A DNA stretch of 64,000 nucleotides, from the NCBI GenBank assembly GCA_016717145.1, contig JADKGD010000013.1, positions 62,001-126,000 on the forward strand. The letters run 5' to 3'. Below the pieces are notes generated by a model. That model worked only from the letters and a program-made list of their open reading frames with translations. It did not search any database and was not told the origin of the DNA. The stretch comes from Saprospiraceae bacterium (lineage in GTDB: Bacteria; Bacteroidota; Bacteroidia; Chitinophagales; Saprospiraceae). A program made the translations under genes and the position numbers. Below, piece after piece: positions 1 to 9,632 of this stretch (within the stretch, counting starts at the first letter, position 1; each line of letters opens with the position of its first letter).

Positions 1-444
1 GAAATAAGAAAAGACTCATATAAATGGGATGAAAAAGCAAAAATATCTATTGTGCAAGTCACTTCCACAGATTTAAAATTAGTAAATAAAATACGCAACT
101 ATGCGATTAAAAATGATTTGATAAAAGTTGTCAAAAAATTTAATAAAAAAACTAAATTGATACAGGTTGTAGATCAAGAATATGAAAAAGGTGCAACAGA
201 ATTATCTGGATTGGATTGGAATTTAAATAGCCTTTCTGATCCCCAATTAAACTCAGATAAAATTGGTTATTCTTTCAAAAAAATTACTGAACTCGTACCT
301 GCAAAAGTAAAAACATTAGCTGAGGCTCGTGGATACGTTGTCGCAGATTACCAGGATTATTTAGAGAAAGAATGGATGGAACAATTGTCAAAAGAGTTTA
401 AAGTAGTAATATATTCTGACATTAAGAACAAATTAAAAAAGTAA
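1..444 (+). CDS. Peptidylprolyl isomerase (PpiC/SurA-like), C-terminal fragment
   Basis: The reading frame is open from base 1 and ends at a TAA at 442-444, so only the last 147 residues are present. The fragment is lysine-rich. Its tail contains the segment LAEARGYVVADYQDYLEKEW, which is typical of the C-terminus of the large Bacteroidota periplasmic peptidylprolyl isomerases, where a helix follows the parvulin domains. The next two genes on the same strand are a lipoprotein and a clear SurA-like protein, so this is probably the first member of an outer-membrane-protein foldase operon. No catalytic domain lies inside the window, so the name rests on the tail and the context. Confidence 0.6.
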   Translation, partial: EIRKDSYKWDEKAKISIVQVTSTDLKLVNKIRNYAIKNDLIKVVKKFNKKTKLIQVVDQEYEKGATELSGLDWNLNSLSDPQLNSDKIGYSFKKITELVPAKVKTLAEARGYVVADYQDYLEKEWMEQLSKEFKVVIYSDIKNKLKK

Positions 445-452
445 TTGATAAT

Positions 453-1298
453 TTGAAATTTTATATTTTACTCATATCATTTTTGCTTTTATGTTCTTTC
501 GGATGTAAGGAAGGGTTTTTGTTTAATAGAAATCCAAAAGATCCTTTGATAGTCAAAGTTGGTGATAGAAGCTTATTCAAATCTCAGCTGGATGGCATAA
601 TAGGAGAGGGCACCTCACTTGCTGACAGTGCAGCTATTACTGATGGCTTCATTCAGAACTGGATAAGAGAAAATCTAATGATCAACGAGGCGGAAAAGAA
701 TGTTGCGGCTGATATAAATCTTGATAAACTTGTCGATGACTATCGGTCCTCATTATTGGTGTATAACTATGAAAAGAGACTTGTCGACCAGAAATTAGAT
801 ACTATTGTTTCTTATTCAGAAAAATTAAAGTTCTATAATGAGAATAAAAATCAATACATATTGTCTCATCCGATATTAAAGTGTGTCGTTGCTAAAATCC
901 CCTCCAAAGCCCCGGGTTTTTCAACAATAAGAAAGGCTATGGAAAAGTCTGACCTAACAGAAACTATGTATTTATTTAAAGAAAAGGCATCATTTCACTT
1001 CATTGATACGGCAAAATGGTTGACGGTCGAGGATTTGAATGCCCTTGTTCCATCAGGAATGATTGAAAATGAAAGAATGGAAAAAGGCAGAGTTTTTCAA
1101 AAAAAGGAGAAAGATTCGGAATATTTTGTTAAAATCATTCGGTATTATGACGAAAATAAAATCCCACCGTTTGAATATATTGAAGATAAAATCACTAAAG
1201 TAATTTTGAGCGATAGAAAAATTCAATTACTGAAACAATTTAGACAGAATCTTTATGATAATGGGATCGCCGAAAAAGGATTTGAAATTTTTAAATAG
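453..1298 (+). CDS. Lipoprotein of the foldase operon (SurA N-domain-like)
   Basis: This is a 281-residue protein starting at a TTG, eight bases after the previous stop. A hydrophobic signal (ILLISFLLLCSFGC) ends in a lipobox-like cysteine at about residue 18, so an outer-membrane or periplasmic lipoprotein is expected. The N-terminal third (LIVKVGDRSLFKSQLDGII and the following helices) resembles the helical chaperone part of SurA/PpiD proteins. I see no parvulin domain. It lies between a PpiC-type fragment and a SurA-like gene and probably works with them on outer membrane proteins. The precise role is unknown. Confidence 0.65.
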   Translation: MKFYILLISFLLLCSFGCKEGFLFNRNPKDPLIVKVGDRSLFKSQLDGIIGEGTSLADSAAITDGFIQNWIRENLMINEAEKNVAADINLDKLVDDYRSSLLVYNYEKRLVDQKLDTIVSYSEKLKFYNENKNQYILSHPILKCVVAKIPSKAPGFSTIRKAMEKSDLTETMYLFKEKASFHFIDTAKWLTVEDLNALVPSGMIENERMEKGRVFQKKEKDSEYFVKIIRYYDENKIPPFEYIEDKITKVILSDRKIQLLKQFRQNLYDNGIAEKGFEIFK

Positions 1299-1311
1299 AT
1301 TAGAAATTAAT

Positions 1312-2664
1312 ATGAATACAAAAAAATACTTCACTTTATGTTTATTTTCATTAGGTACTTTGGTATGCACTGAAGCACAAGGGCTGTTAATTGATAAAGT
1401 AGTTGCTAAAGTTGGAAGTGAATATATATTACTTTCTGAAATAGAAGAAGAGTTTTCTTACGCTCGTACAAAAGATCCAACTATATCAGAAGATATAAAA
1501 TGTGTGATTATGGATAATATGATCGCAAACAAATTGGTTGTTTATCGTGCAAAAATAGATAGTGTTGAGATCACGGAAGAAGAAGTTGAAACCCAATTGG
1601 ATTATCGGTTTGAATCTATTTTAAGACAGATGAATGGAGATGAATCTTTTTTTAAGGAATATTATGGAGCTTCTATCGATGAAATGAAAGATAGATTCCG
1701 GGATGATCAGCGTCATAAAATACTGGCGGAAAAAATGCAACAAAAGCTAATATCTGAAGTGGAAATTACACCAGCCGAAGTTGAGCGCTTTTATAACACT
1801 ATACCAAGTGATTCTTTACCTTATTTCAAATCCGAAATGGAAATTTCAGAAATAGTAATGTCGCCTAAAGTTAATCAAAAAGAAAGGCTAAAAGCACTTG
1901 AAAAGATAACAGAACTGCGAAAGAAAGTAGTTTCCGGAGAGAGCAAGTTTGAAGATGTAGCTTCAAAAAATTCTCAGGATCCCGGATCGGCTTTACGCGG
2001 TGGAGATCTTGGATTTGCAAAAAGAGGTGTCTACGTACCTGAATTTGAAGCAACAGTTTTCGCATTGGCTAAGGATGAAATATCTGAAATAATTGAAACG
2101 GAGTTTGGATTTCATTTTCTGCAGTTGATCGAAAGACGTGGCAATTCAGTTCGCGCGCGGCATGTGTTGATTAAACCTGAAATTACGAAGGAAGATCTTA
2201 TTATTGCAAAATCTAAACTTGATTCTATCAGAAACCTTATTATCAAAGATTCAATGTCATTTGCATACGCAGTAAAAACAAATTCATTAAAATCAATGCC
2301 ATCTTATGCAAATAGTGGCAGGGTAAAGAATCAAAATACTAATAATACATTTTTTGCTGCAGATGACTTTGATCCTGATACCTATTTTGCAATATTCGAA
2401 TTAAAACCAGGTCAACTGTCGATGCCATTGGAGATTACATTGCCAGGTGGCGAAAAAGGATACAGGCTGATAAAACTTAACAGTGTTTCCAAACCTCATA
2501 AAGCAAGTCTTAAGGAGGATTTTGATAAGATCTCGACATTTGCCAAAGAGAGTAAGAAGAATGAGTATTTTGTTAAATGGCTGAAAAAAAGACGCGAAGA
2601 AACATTTATTCATGTTGACCCATTGTATAAAGCATGCAATTTATCAGGTCAAAAGAAAGTTTGA
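1312..2664 (+). CDS. SurA-like periplasmic peptidylprolyl isomerase
   Basis: A 450-residue secreted foldase. The ATG at 1312 is chosen because it directly precedes a signal peptide (MNTKKYFTLCLFSLGTLV) ending near TEAQG; an upstream in-frame start at 1255 would overlap the previous gene. After the signal comes a SurA-type helical domain beginning IDKVVAKVGSEYILLSEIEE. A parvulin domain follows, with the hallmark GSALRGGDLGFAKRG and a closing FGFHFLQLIERR, then a second parvulin-like domain starting ARHVLIKPE. In the family such proteins escort unfolded outer membrane proteins across the periplasm. It is the last gene of the operon; tRNA-Ala follows on the other strand. Confidence 0.88.
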   Translation: MNTKKYFTLCLFSLGTLVCTEAQGLLIDKVVAKVGSEYILLSEIEEEFSYARTKDPTISEDIKCVIMDNMIANKLVVYRAKIDSVEITEEEVETQLDYRFESILRQMNGDESFFKEYYGASIDEMKDRFRDDQRHKILAEKMQQKLISEVEITPAEVERFYNTIPSDSLPYFKSEMEISEIVMSPKVNQKERLKALEKITELRKKVVSGESKFEDVASKNSQDPGSALRGGDLGFAKRGVYVPEFEATVFALAKDEISEIIETEFGFHFLQLIERRGNSVRARHVLIKPEITKEDLIIAKSKLDSIRNLIIKDSMSFAYAVKTNSLKSMPSYANSGRVKNQNTNNTFFAADDFDPDTYFAIFELKPGQLSMPLEITLPGGEKGYRLIKLNSVSKPHKASLKEDFDKISTFAKESKKNEYFVKWLKKRREETFIHVDPLYKACNLSGQKKV

Positions 2665-2686
2665 TTTATCTATTATATTTAAAGTG

Positions 2687-2760
2687 TGGAGAATACCGGG
2701 CTCGAACCGGTGACCTCTACGCTGCCAGCGTAGCGCTCTAGCCAACTGAGCTAATTCCCC
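2687..2760 (-). tRNA. tRNA-Ala (anticodon GGC)
   Basis: The reverse strand gives a 74-nt cloverleaf: acceptor GGGGAAT/ATTCTCC (one G-T pair), D-arm GCTC/GAGC, anticodon stem CTACG/CGTAG with loop CTGGCAG giving anticodon GGC, a 5-nt variable loop, T-arm ACCGG/CCGGT with TTCGAGC, and discriminator A. CCA is not encoded. Confidence 0.97.
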
Positions 2761-2877
2761 TTAATACAAAACATCGATGGCGCTGCAAAAGTAATAAGTT
2801 ATTTTGAAATATGGGAAAATGATTCATTTATTATTGGGGAATACTTTATTTTAAACTGATTAAGCTAATACAGGTAT

Positions 2878-3881
2878 ATGACATTTGAAAGTATCATTAA
2901 AGACATAAAAAATAAAAAATACCATCCTGTATATTTTTTATATGGTGAGGAAGCTTATTTTATTGATAAAATATCAAATTATTTTGAAGAAAATTTACTT
3001 TCAGAAGGTGAAAAAGCCTTTAATCAAGTTGTTGTATATGGCAAAGATACAGATTTTAAATTGGTAGTTGACGAAGCTCGTCAATTCCTATGATGTCCAA
3101 TTATAGATTGATAATTATTAAGGAAGCACAGGAAATGAAAACTTTAAGTGAATTATACACTTATGTTGATAACCCATCAACTCATTCCATTCTGGTCTTA
3201 TGTCATAAATACAAGAAAGTCGATAAAAGAACAAAATTTGGCAAATTACTTGAAGAAAAAGCAGTTGTATTTGAATCAAAAAAAATATATGAAAATCAAA
3301 TAGTTTCATGGGTAGTTGATTATCTCAAAATAAAGGGATATGCTATCGAACCAAAAGCGTCTTCAATCATAAGTGATTATATTGGGAATGACCTGAACAG
3401 AGTTAGTAATGAATTGGATAAATTGATACTTGGGCTACCGTTAACTCAAACCATTACTGCTGATCTGGTTAAGGAGCAAATAGGGATTAGTAAAGATTTT
3501 AATGTTTTTGAGCTCCAGACCGCTTTAGGAGATAAAAATTTTGTAAAAGCAAATTTAATAATAAGATATTTTTCTGAGAACTCAAATGGTAATCCATTGA
3601 TACCAATATTGAGTAATTTATTTACTTATTTTAATAAGGTTTATATTGCTTTAACATATAACAAAGAATCGGATCAAAACTTATTAAAATTGTTAGGCTT
3701 AGGAAATAATTATTTTTTGAACGAATACAAGGTATCTGCCAGAAATTATACATATTTACAACTAAAAAAGATTTTTACAGCTATAAAAAAAGCTGAACTC
3801 AACTCAAAAGGAGTTGGCGTTAGAAGAGGTGATGAAGCTTCAATTCTTAAGGATATTCTTGTCGCCTGTATGAATCCTTGA
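2878..3881 (+). CDS. holA: DNA polymerase III subunit delta (frameshifted)
   Basis: Delta loads the beta clamp as part of the clamp-loader complex. The N-terminal part begins MTFESIIKDIKNKKYHPVYF and contains the delta motif FLYGEEAYFIDKI. The frame breaks near 3088 after DEARQFL and resumes one frame away as MMSNYRLIIIKEAQEMK. In relatives this stretch reads like ARxFPMMSNYRLVIIKEAQ. Adding one C to the CC before TATGATG (about 3088) restores a continuous protein of about 334 residues, the usual length for the family. A base missing from the assembly is more likely than a dead gene, because holA is essential. No ribosome-binding site is obvious. Confidence 0.85.
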
Positions 3882-3888
3882 TGTTTCA

Positions 3889-5159
3889 TTACATATGTCC
3901 CGTTAGTTTTTTAATGACCTTAAATTCACTAAGAAATACTTTCCCAATTACTCTAAATGCAGTATAAAATGGTATAGCTAATACCATTCCCAGCACACCC
4001 CCAACTTTAGCTCCAACCATGACCACAATGAATATCTCCAATGGGTGGGCCTTTACACTTTTTGAAAAAATGTTAGGTTGAATGATGATGTCATCAATTA
4101 ATCTCGTAATTATAAAAATTATAGTCACTTTCGTTAGCAAGGGCAACATTTGTGTGTAAAATGATAAATCCATATTAGAAGACAAAGTAATCATTAGCCC
4201 CACACCTGTGGCAATAATTGGACCTATATAAGGTATTACATTCATTACTCCTGCAAAAAAGCCTATAAGCAATGCGTTTTTGACCCCCAAAATAGTAAGG
4301 GAAACCGAAATAATTACGGTTATAATAATACCCTGAAATAGAATTCCAATAAAATATCTGATCAAAAGTTTGCTGGTCTCATCTACAGCCTGACTTGTTT
4401 GAATTTCGTATTCAACCGGAACCATAGTTGTTAATATATTTACAAATAATCCTTGTTCCCTTAAAAAAAAGAAACCTATAAAAAATATAGAAAAAGCACC
4501 TACCAGAATATTACCGAATGCACTTAAAGTCGAGCTAAATATGGATTGAATTTTACCCGGATCCATATATGTATTAATATTATGTTTCAAGAGATCAAAA
4601 AAGTTTTTCTCTTCATCAGATGATGGGATTACCGGATATTTTTCCAATGGATCCGAAGTATTAATAGTAACCAACAAATTAATTGCATCAAAGGATTTAT
4701 GTAAAGAATCATTTTTGCCCGCACACTGTCTAATAATATTTGATGAGATATTATTCCTTGGTCCCGCTCTACTTTAGTGGTAGAAACTATTTTTGATGAA
4801 TCGATATCAATTAATAATTTTTTATTTACCAACCATTTTTCCCAATCTTTTATAGGTTCTTCCAAAGAAGTAACCACTTTTTGGTAATCGACTTTAGATA
4901 AATTTTCTATTTGATTGACCAAAGGAGGAACAAACATCCAAATTATAAAAAAAAATACAGTTAGAAATAAGCTCAGTGTTATCAATGCCGCAAGGTTTTT
5001 ATTAATATATTTCCTAAGAAAAACAACCACAGGAGCACCAATCATTGAAATTACCCAAGAAATTAGTATATATGTAACTATGTCACTCATATAATATATG
5101 ATAACTGATACCAATAAAAGCGGTATTATTGCAACTAAATATTTAAAGTTGAATTTCAT
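3889..5159 (-). CDS. AI-2E family transporter / UPF0118 permease (frameshifted)
   Basis: A polytopic inner-membrane protein of the AI-2E transporter family. The N-terminal part (start 5159) has the typical two early membrane helices and VIYYMSDIVTYILISWVISM. The C-terminal part carries the family core, including PYIGPIIATGVGLM and VGGVLGMVLAIPFYTAFRVI. The two are out of frame. Adding one A to the A-run at about 4713-4717 joins DSVRAK to NDSLHKSFDAINLLVTI without a stop. The restored length is about 423 residues. The substrate is unknown; members export diverse solutes or ions. The gene converges on holA with only a few bases between them. Confidence 0.8.
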
Positions 5160-5342
5160 TTCATAAATTTATTTATTAATAAAATTACTTCATTATTTGT
5201 TTCCTCTAATGGAATTTCAAATTAACAATTCGTCTCGGGTTTAACATAATCAAAAATGTAATGCTTGATTATCTATGTGCAAATATAGTTTAATTATATT
5301 CGTAATATTTCAGCGAGGAATGTGTGATTAAAAATAATTTAA

Positions 5343-7276
5343 TCAATCTTTAAGCAACCACTGAAATCCAAATCTAAACTTATGACTATTCTGAGGATGA
5401 TTTACAATGTCTAAATTTGCGTCCTTATTAAAATATTGACTAAAATTTTCCATGACTATTAGTGCCCTGAATGCCGAGACTTTGGCTGCAATATAAAAGT
5501 TAGAGGCAGGGTAAAAGGGTAGTGATGATGAACTTTCGTTTTGAGACAATATAAATTCACCTGCAAGTGGTTGATAAGCTGCACCCTGGTATGAGCCTAT
5601 TAAACGAAAATCCAAGCCAATATTGACTTCCATTACTTTATTAAATAATGCTCCTGTATAATAAAATTGATGTGTGGAATAAACGGTAGGTAAGGCATAC
5701 AACTTTTCGCTAAAAAGCTGGTAATGAACCTGATTATCTAAATGTAGTTTCCAAACCTTAATATTCTGTTTTAACCTTAGGTATGTTGATGATAAAACAT
5801 TAAGGCTTTGCTCAGGTATTCCGGATTTATTCCAAAACACAGGTAGGTTTATTACAGTTTGTGCTAATCCTGCTTGAAATTTTAATTTTGGTATGTCCAA
5901 ATCAGCAAATAAAATCTGTTCACTACTAAATAATCTGATACCACCATATAATTCTGCCGTTTTAGATACTTTGAACAATACTTTACCCATAAGATCAAAA
6001 TTTCCTACATTTTTTAATAGGCCTAGTTTAGCATTGGTATGCATCTCTAATCCTTTTATAATAGGGATTTTACCATCAAATTGCAGCGTAATATCAGTTC
6101 GTGATGAAGGGGTCGAGTAATTTATTATGCTAAAATGATCCAGCGAAATACCAATCCGTCCCTGAATGCCCGCAGATCTTTCTCCATTAATAAAAAAAGT
6201 ATTTTTTATGTGGTCGATACTTAAAAATCTTCTGATTCCACGGGTATCCAGCGTATCATTTTTATACACTGTATTACTTAAGCTATCGATTACATTATCG
6301 CTAAATTTATAATATGAAGGGCGGTATTCCAAATCATTTCTTAAGTAAATTAACCACTGTGCACCTTTGTTTTTATTAAGTCTAAGGTATTGGATAAAAG
6401 CTATATTCTGCTCCTGGTGTCTTGTAGTGGCTGCATTTAGCCGCGTAGTGATATTTGAGCTAAATTCACTATTTATTAAATCTTCAATATTTGCAATTCC
6501 TCCATTATTTGTTTCATTATTTGCATTACGCAAATATATTAAAAAAGCGTTATATGTATTGGTTGGACTTTGGTATCTTAAACCAAAACCAAAATTGGTA
6601 GATTTTGTGTCTTGTTTGGCATAAAATCCTTGTTGGCTGATTCGATTATAGTTAAGGCTAACAGTAAGACCGTTTTTAAAATTTCTCGAAAACAATGCAC
6701 CAACTGTTAAATTTTGCTGATTCCCTAACTGAGAGAAGTACAAATCTGATATGGGCCTATTTTGTTCAAAAAATTTGAAGTTTTCTAATTTTATTTTATA
6801 AATTTCATATTGATTATATCCTGTATTAAAACCAGTATTAATTTTCGGTCGATATATCAAAGGCATAGCTGATGAACCGCGGTTGCCTGTGTTTATATGT
6901 TCAGCACCATCTTTAAATAATGGGTCAGAATGTACAAATTTAATGTCAACCAGAGTATCATCAGTTGTAATAGAGGTATATATATTATCTACCAGCACAA
7001 ATTTATAAACTGTAGTATCAGGACCGTTGTCTTCTTCTTAGGTTGATTCGTGCTTGATAGGGACGCACCTCCATATTGACCAAAATTGGAGGGAATCTGA
7101 GCAAAACCTAAAAGAGATATAAAGTTAGTAATGAGCACAAATGACAGCCTGCTTAGACAAGCATAAGGTTTTATAAATCTTGGCCATGTCGTATAATGCC
7201 CTGAAATTTTAAATATTTGTAAAATAGCTTTTATTTTGTTTGAATCGAAGTTATTCACTTGAAGCTTCTTTAACAT
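5343..7276 (-). CDS. Putative outer-membrane porin (Porin_10-like, frameshifted)
   Basis: About 644 residues once one base is restored. The first part contains a hydrophobic stretch ending LLGFAQ that looks like a signal peptidase site. The rest is rich in aromatic and alternating residues, with an amphipathic beta-strand look and a C-terminus ending FRFGFQWLLKD, as expected for an outer-membrane barrel. The frame break lies near 7030-7040 in an AAGAAGAAG stretch; one extra A gives QPKKEDNGPDTTVYKFVLVDN. The layout matches the 'putative porin' proteins of Bacteroidota. The N-terminus is long before the signal, so the true start may be downstream. Substrate unknown. Confidence 0.65.
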
Positions 7277-7376
7277 TTTTTTAATCTTTTGGTATTTTAA
7301 AATAAATGTTTGTTGCTTTCATTTAAAGGTAATAACGATCAATGTGATTAAACGTTGCTGTCCTAATGTTATATTA

Positions 7377-8330
7377 CTATGAAAAAAGGGAGTCAACAAA
7401 TGCTTTCCGATTAAAAACCTGAAGTTGTTCCATACCTTCACCAACACCAATATACTTTATAGGAATCTTAAATTGATCTGAAATCCCCAAAACTACGCCA
7501 CCTTTTGCACTACCATCAAGTTTTGTAAGTGCTATCGCGGTAACATTTGTAGCGGCAGTAAAATGTTTTGCCTGTTCAAAAGCATTCTGCCCAGTTGTTG
7601 CATCAAGAACCAATAATACCTCATGTGGCGCTCCGGGGTACTTCTTTTCGATAGATCGCTTTATTTTGGTAAGCTCTTCCATCAATTGAATTTTAGTATG
7701 TAAGCGACCAGCTGTATCAATAATTGCAACATCCATATTTGCATTTTGTGCATATTGAACTGTTTCATAAGCGACAGCAGCAGGATCTGTATTCATGCCT
7801 TTGGTATAGAAATGGCTTTTGCTTCTATCTGCCCAGATCTTTAATTGTTCTACTGCAGCTGCCCTGAATGTGTCTCCGGCGCCAAGTACAACCCTAAGGC
7901 CTTTTTTATGAAATTGGTTTGCTATTTTACCTATTGTTGTGGTTTTGCCAACACCATTCACACCTACTACCAAAATAACATAAGGCAAAATATCAGATGG
8001 GATTTCAAAATCTTCTACATCCTGAGTATTGTTTTCAGAAAGAATATCAATCACTACTTTTTTGAGAATTGAATTAAGCTCATCTGTGTTAAGATACTTA
8101 TCTTCTGAGACCTTCTGTTCAAGTTTGTCAATAATTTTAACGGTAGTTTCAAGCCCAACATCTGATGAAATAAGAATATTTTCGAGATCATCCAAAAATT
8201 CAATATCAACTTTTGATTTACCGGCTACAGCTTTTGTAATCTGAGAGAAAAAGCTCTCTTTTGTTTTTTCAAGTCCTTTATTTAAGTCCTCCTCCTTATC
8301 TTTAGAAAAAAATTTCTTAAAGAAACTCAT
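7377..8330 (-). CDS. ftsY: Signal recognition particle receptor FtsY
   Basis: A 317-residue SRP-family GTPase that receives SRP-ribosome complexes at the inner membrane. After a short charged N-terminus (FFKKFFSKDKEEDL) come the helical N domain and the G domain, with P-loop GVNGVGKTTTIGK, the DTFRAAAVEQLK segment, DTAGR, and the guanine-specificity motif TKLDGSAKGG. The acidic A domain is very short, as usual in Bacteroidota. It lies downstream of rpmB-rpmG-DUF4295 in the common order of the phylum, but a strong terminator at 8584-8614 and about 300 bases separate it from that operon. Confidence 0.96.
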   Translation of the reverse strand: MSFFKKFFSKDKEEDLNKGLEKTKESFFSQITKAVAGKSKVDIEFLDDLENILISSDVGLETTVKIIDKLEQKVSEDKYLNTDELNSILKKVVIDILSENNTQDVEDFEIPSDILPYVILVVGVNGVGKTTTIGKIANQFHKKGLRVVLGAGDTFRAAAVEQLKIWADRSKSHFYTKGMNTDPAAVAYETVQYAQNANMDVAIIDTAGRLHTKIQLMEELTKIKRSIEKKYPGAPHEVLLVLDATTGQNAFEQAKHFTAATNVTAIALTKLDGSAKGGVVLGISDQFKIPIKYIGVGEGMEQLQVFNRKAFVDSLFS

Positions 8331-8637
8331 AAGTATTATAATTAATTGAGAAAATAATGTTAGAAAATTTTTACTAAAAGAATTAATTTATGGCAATAGC
8401 TTTCATGCTGAATAAAAATTGTCTTTCCGGATTCTGTTGACAAATTTAAACATATAATTGAATGGCCTATGGGGGAGGGTGTAGGTCCCAAACACTTATT
8501 TTATTGGCATTCCAAGCCTCATAACGAAATTCTAATGCATAAATCGGTAAATTACTATTTATCAATATATTCCAAAACAGAAAAAGGGTTTTTCTCTCGC
8601 AAAGAAAAACCCTTCTTATAAACTTTGATAAAAAAAC
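8331..8637. other. Intergenic region upstream of ftsY
   Basis: About 307 bases between ftsY and the DUF4295 gene. It holds the terminator of the ribosomal-protein operon (8584-8614) and presumably the ftsY promoter. I found no ORF or RNA gene in it. Confidence 0.6.
8584..8614 (-). terminator. Rho-independent terminator of the rpmB-rpmG-DUF4295 operon
   Basis: A perfect 12-bp stem, AAGGGTTTTTCT against AGAAAAACCCTT with a 7-nt loop, is followed on the minus strand by a T-rich tract (TTTTTCTGTTTT). It lies just after the DUF4295 stop. Confidence 0.85.
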
Positions 8638-8814
8638 TTACTTAGTTTCTTCAAAAAACTCTTTTACTTTGTCTTTATGAATGATAGATTCTTTGTATGA
8701 ATATTTACCAGTAACAGGGTCCTTGATAGACTTGATTACTTTTACATGATCTCTACCAGAGCCTGCGTTTGCTGCTCTCTGAGCAACTCTTGCGTTTTTT
8801 GATACTTTAGCCAT
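8638..8814 (-). CDS. DUF4295 family small basic protein
   Basis: A 58-residue basic protein beginning MAKVSKNARVAQRAANAGSG and ending VKEFFEETK. This small protein always follows rpmG in Bacteroidota and is suspected to be ribosome-associated, but no function is established. Its ATG overlaps the rpmG stop codon by one base (TAATG arrangement), so translational coupling is likely. A terminator follows at 8584-8614. The identification comes from the sequence pattern and the conserved position. Confidence 0.9.
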   Translation of the reverse strand: MAKVSKNARVAQRAANAGSGRDHVKVIKSIKDPVTGKYSYKESIIHKDKVKEFFEETK

Positions 8815-9002
8815 TATTTAATTTCTTTATGAAGTGTATACTTTTTCAAAATAGGATTAAATTTTTTAATCTCCAATCTTTCAGGATTATTTTTTCTGTT
8901 TTTCTCAGAAACATATCTTGAAATTCCCGGCATACCACTTGTCTTGTGTTCGGTACACTCAAGAATAATTTGTATTCTGTTGCCTTTAGATTTTTTTGCC
9001 AT
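8814..9002 (-). CDS. rpmG: 50S ribosomal protein L33
   Basis: 62 residues beginning MAKKSKGNRIQIILECTEHK, the standard L33 start, with RYVSEKNRKNNPERLEIKKF in the middle. Only one cysteine (ECTEHK) is visible and no zinc-binding CxxC pairs are present, so this is a zinc-independent type. It lies between rpmB and the DUF4295 gene, with 29 bases to rpmB and a 1-base overlap with DUF4295. Confidence 0.97.
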   Translation of the reverse strand: MAKKSKGNRIQIILECTEHKTSGMPGISRYVSEKNRKNNPERLEIKKFNPILKKYTLHKEIK

Positions 9003-9031
9003 GACTATCCTAGTATTTTACTTTTGATCAA

Positions 9032-9280
9032 TTATAATTTTACACCCGTATTCACTCCCGAATACTCTAATTCTTTAAGGTAAGCATGAAGACCTTTTTT
9101 ATCAATATTTCTTAATGCTTGTGAACACACCTTCAAAGTAACCCACTGATTTGTTTCAGGAATAAAAAACCTTTTAGTAAACAAATTTGGTAAAAACCTT
9201 CTGTTGGTCTTAACATTTGAGTGTGAAACTTTGTGACCCTTCATTGGTCTTTTACCTGTTAATTGGCAAACTCTAGACAT
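9032..9280 (-). CDS. rpmB: 50S ribosomal protein L28
   Basis: 82 residues beginning MSRVCQLTGKRPMKGHKVSH with the L28 pattern TNRRFLPNL and WVTLKVCSQALRNIDKKG. First gene of the rpmB-rpmG-DUF4295 operon. tRNA-Arg(ACG) lies immediately upstream on the same strand. Confidence 0.97.
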   Translation of the reverse strand: MSRVCQLTGKRPMKGHKVSHSNVKTNRRFLPNLFTKRFFIPETNQWVTLKVCSQALRNIDKKGLHAYLKELEYSGVNTGVKL

Positions 9281-9342
9281 TTTGCTTCTTTTTTATTTTA
9301 TGAACTACAATGGAATATTAAATTTATATTCCTTTTTTTTTG

Positions 9343-9416
9343 TGACTCCGGAAGGATTCGAACCTTCAACCGCCTGATTCGTAGTCAGGTACTCTATCCA
9401 GTTGAGCTACGGGGCC
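9343..9416 (-). tRNA. tRNA-Arg (anticodon ACG)
   Basis: The reverse strand folds as a 74-nt tRNA: D-arm GCTC/GAGT, anticodon stem CCTGA/TCAGG with loop CTACGAA giving ACG, T-arm GAAGG/CCTTC with TTCGAAT, discriminator A. The acceptor GGCCCCG/CGGAGTC has one C-A mismatch (position 4:69) and one G-T pair. CCA is not encoded. It lies just upstream of rpmB. Confidence 0.95.
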
Positions 9417-9632
9417 TTGGTTTGTTCTAACCTTTCTTATGTCTCTATTTATCAGCGTTTTACACGCTTCTATCAAAGCACCCTGACGATGCTTTTTTAA
9501 ATAGGTCGCAAAGATAATTTATTTTTTTCTTTTTACAAAACAATTTTTCAAAATAAATATATTAATATTTTTAATATCTAAGTAATTACTTCGTTTTTTA
9601 TCAATATATATTTTATCCAACATCTAATTACC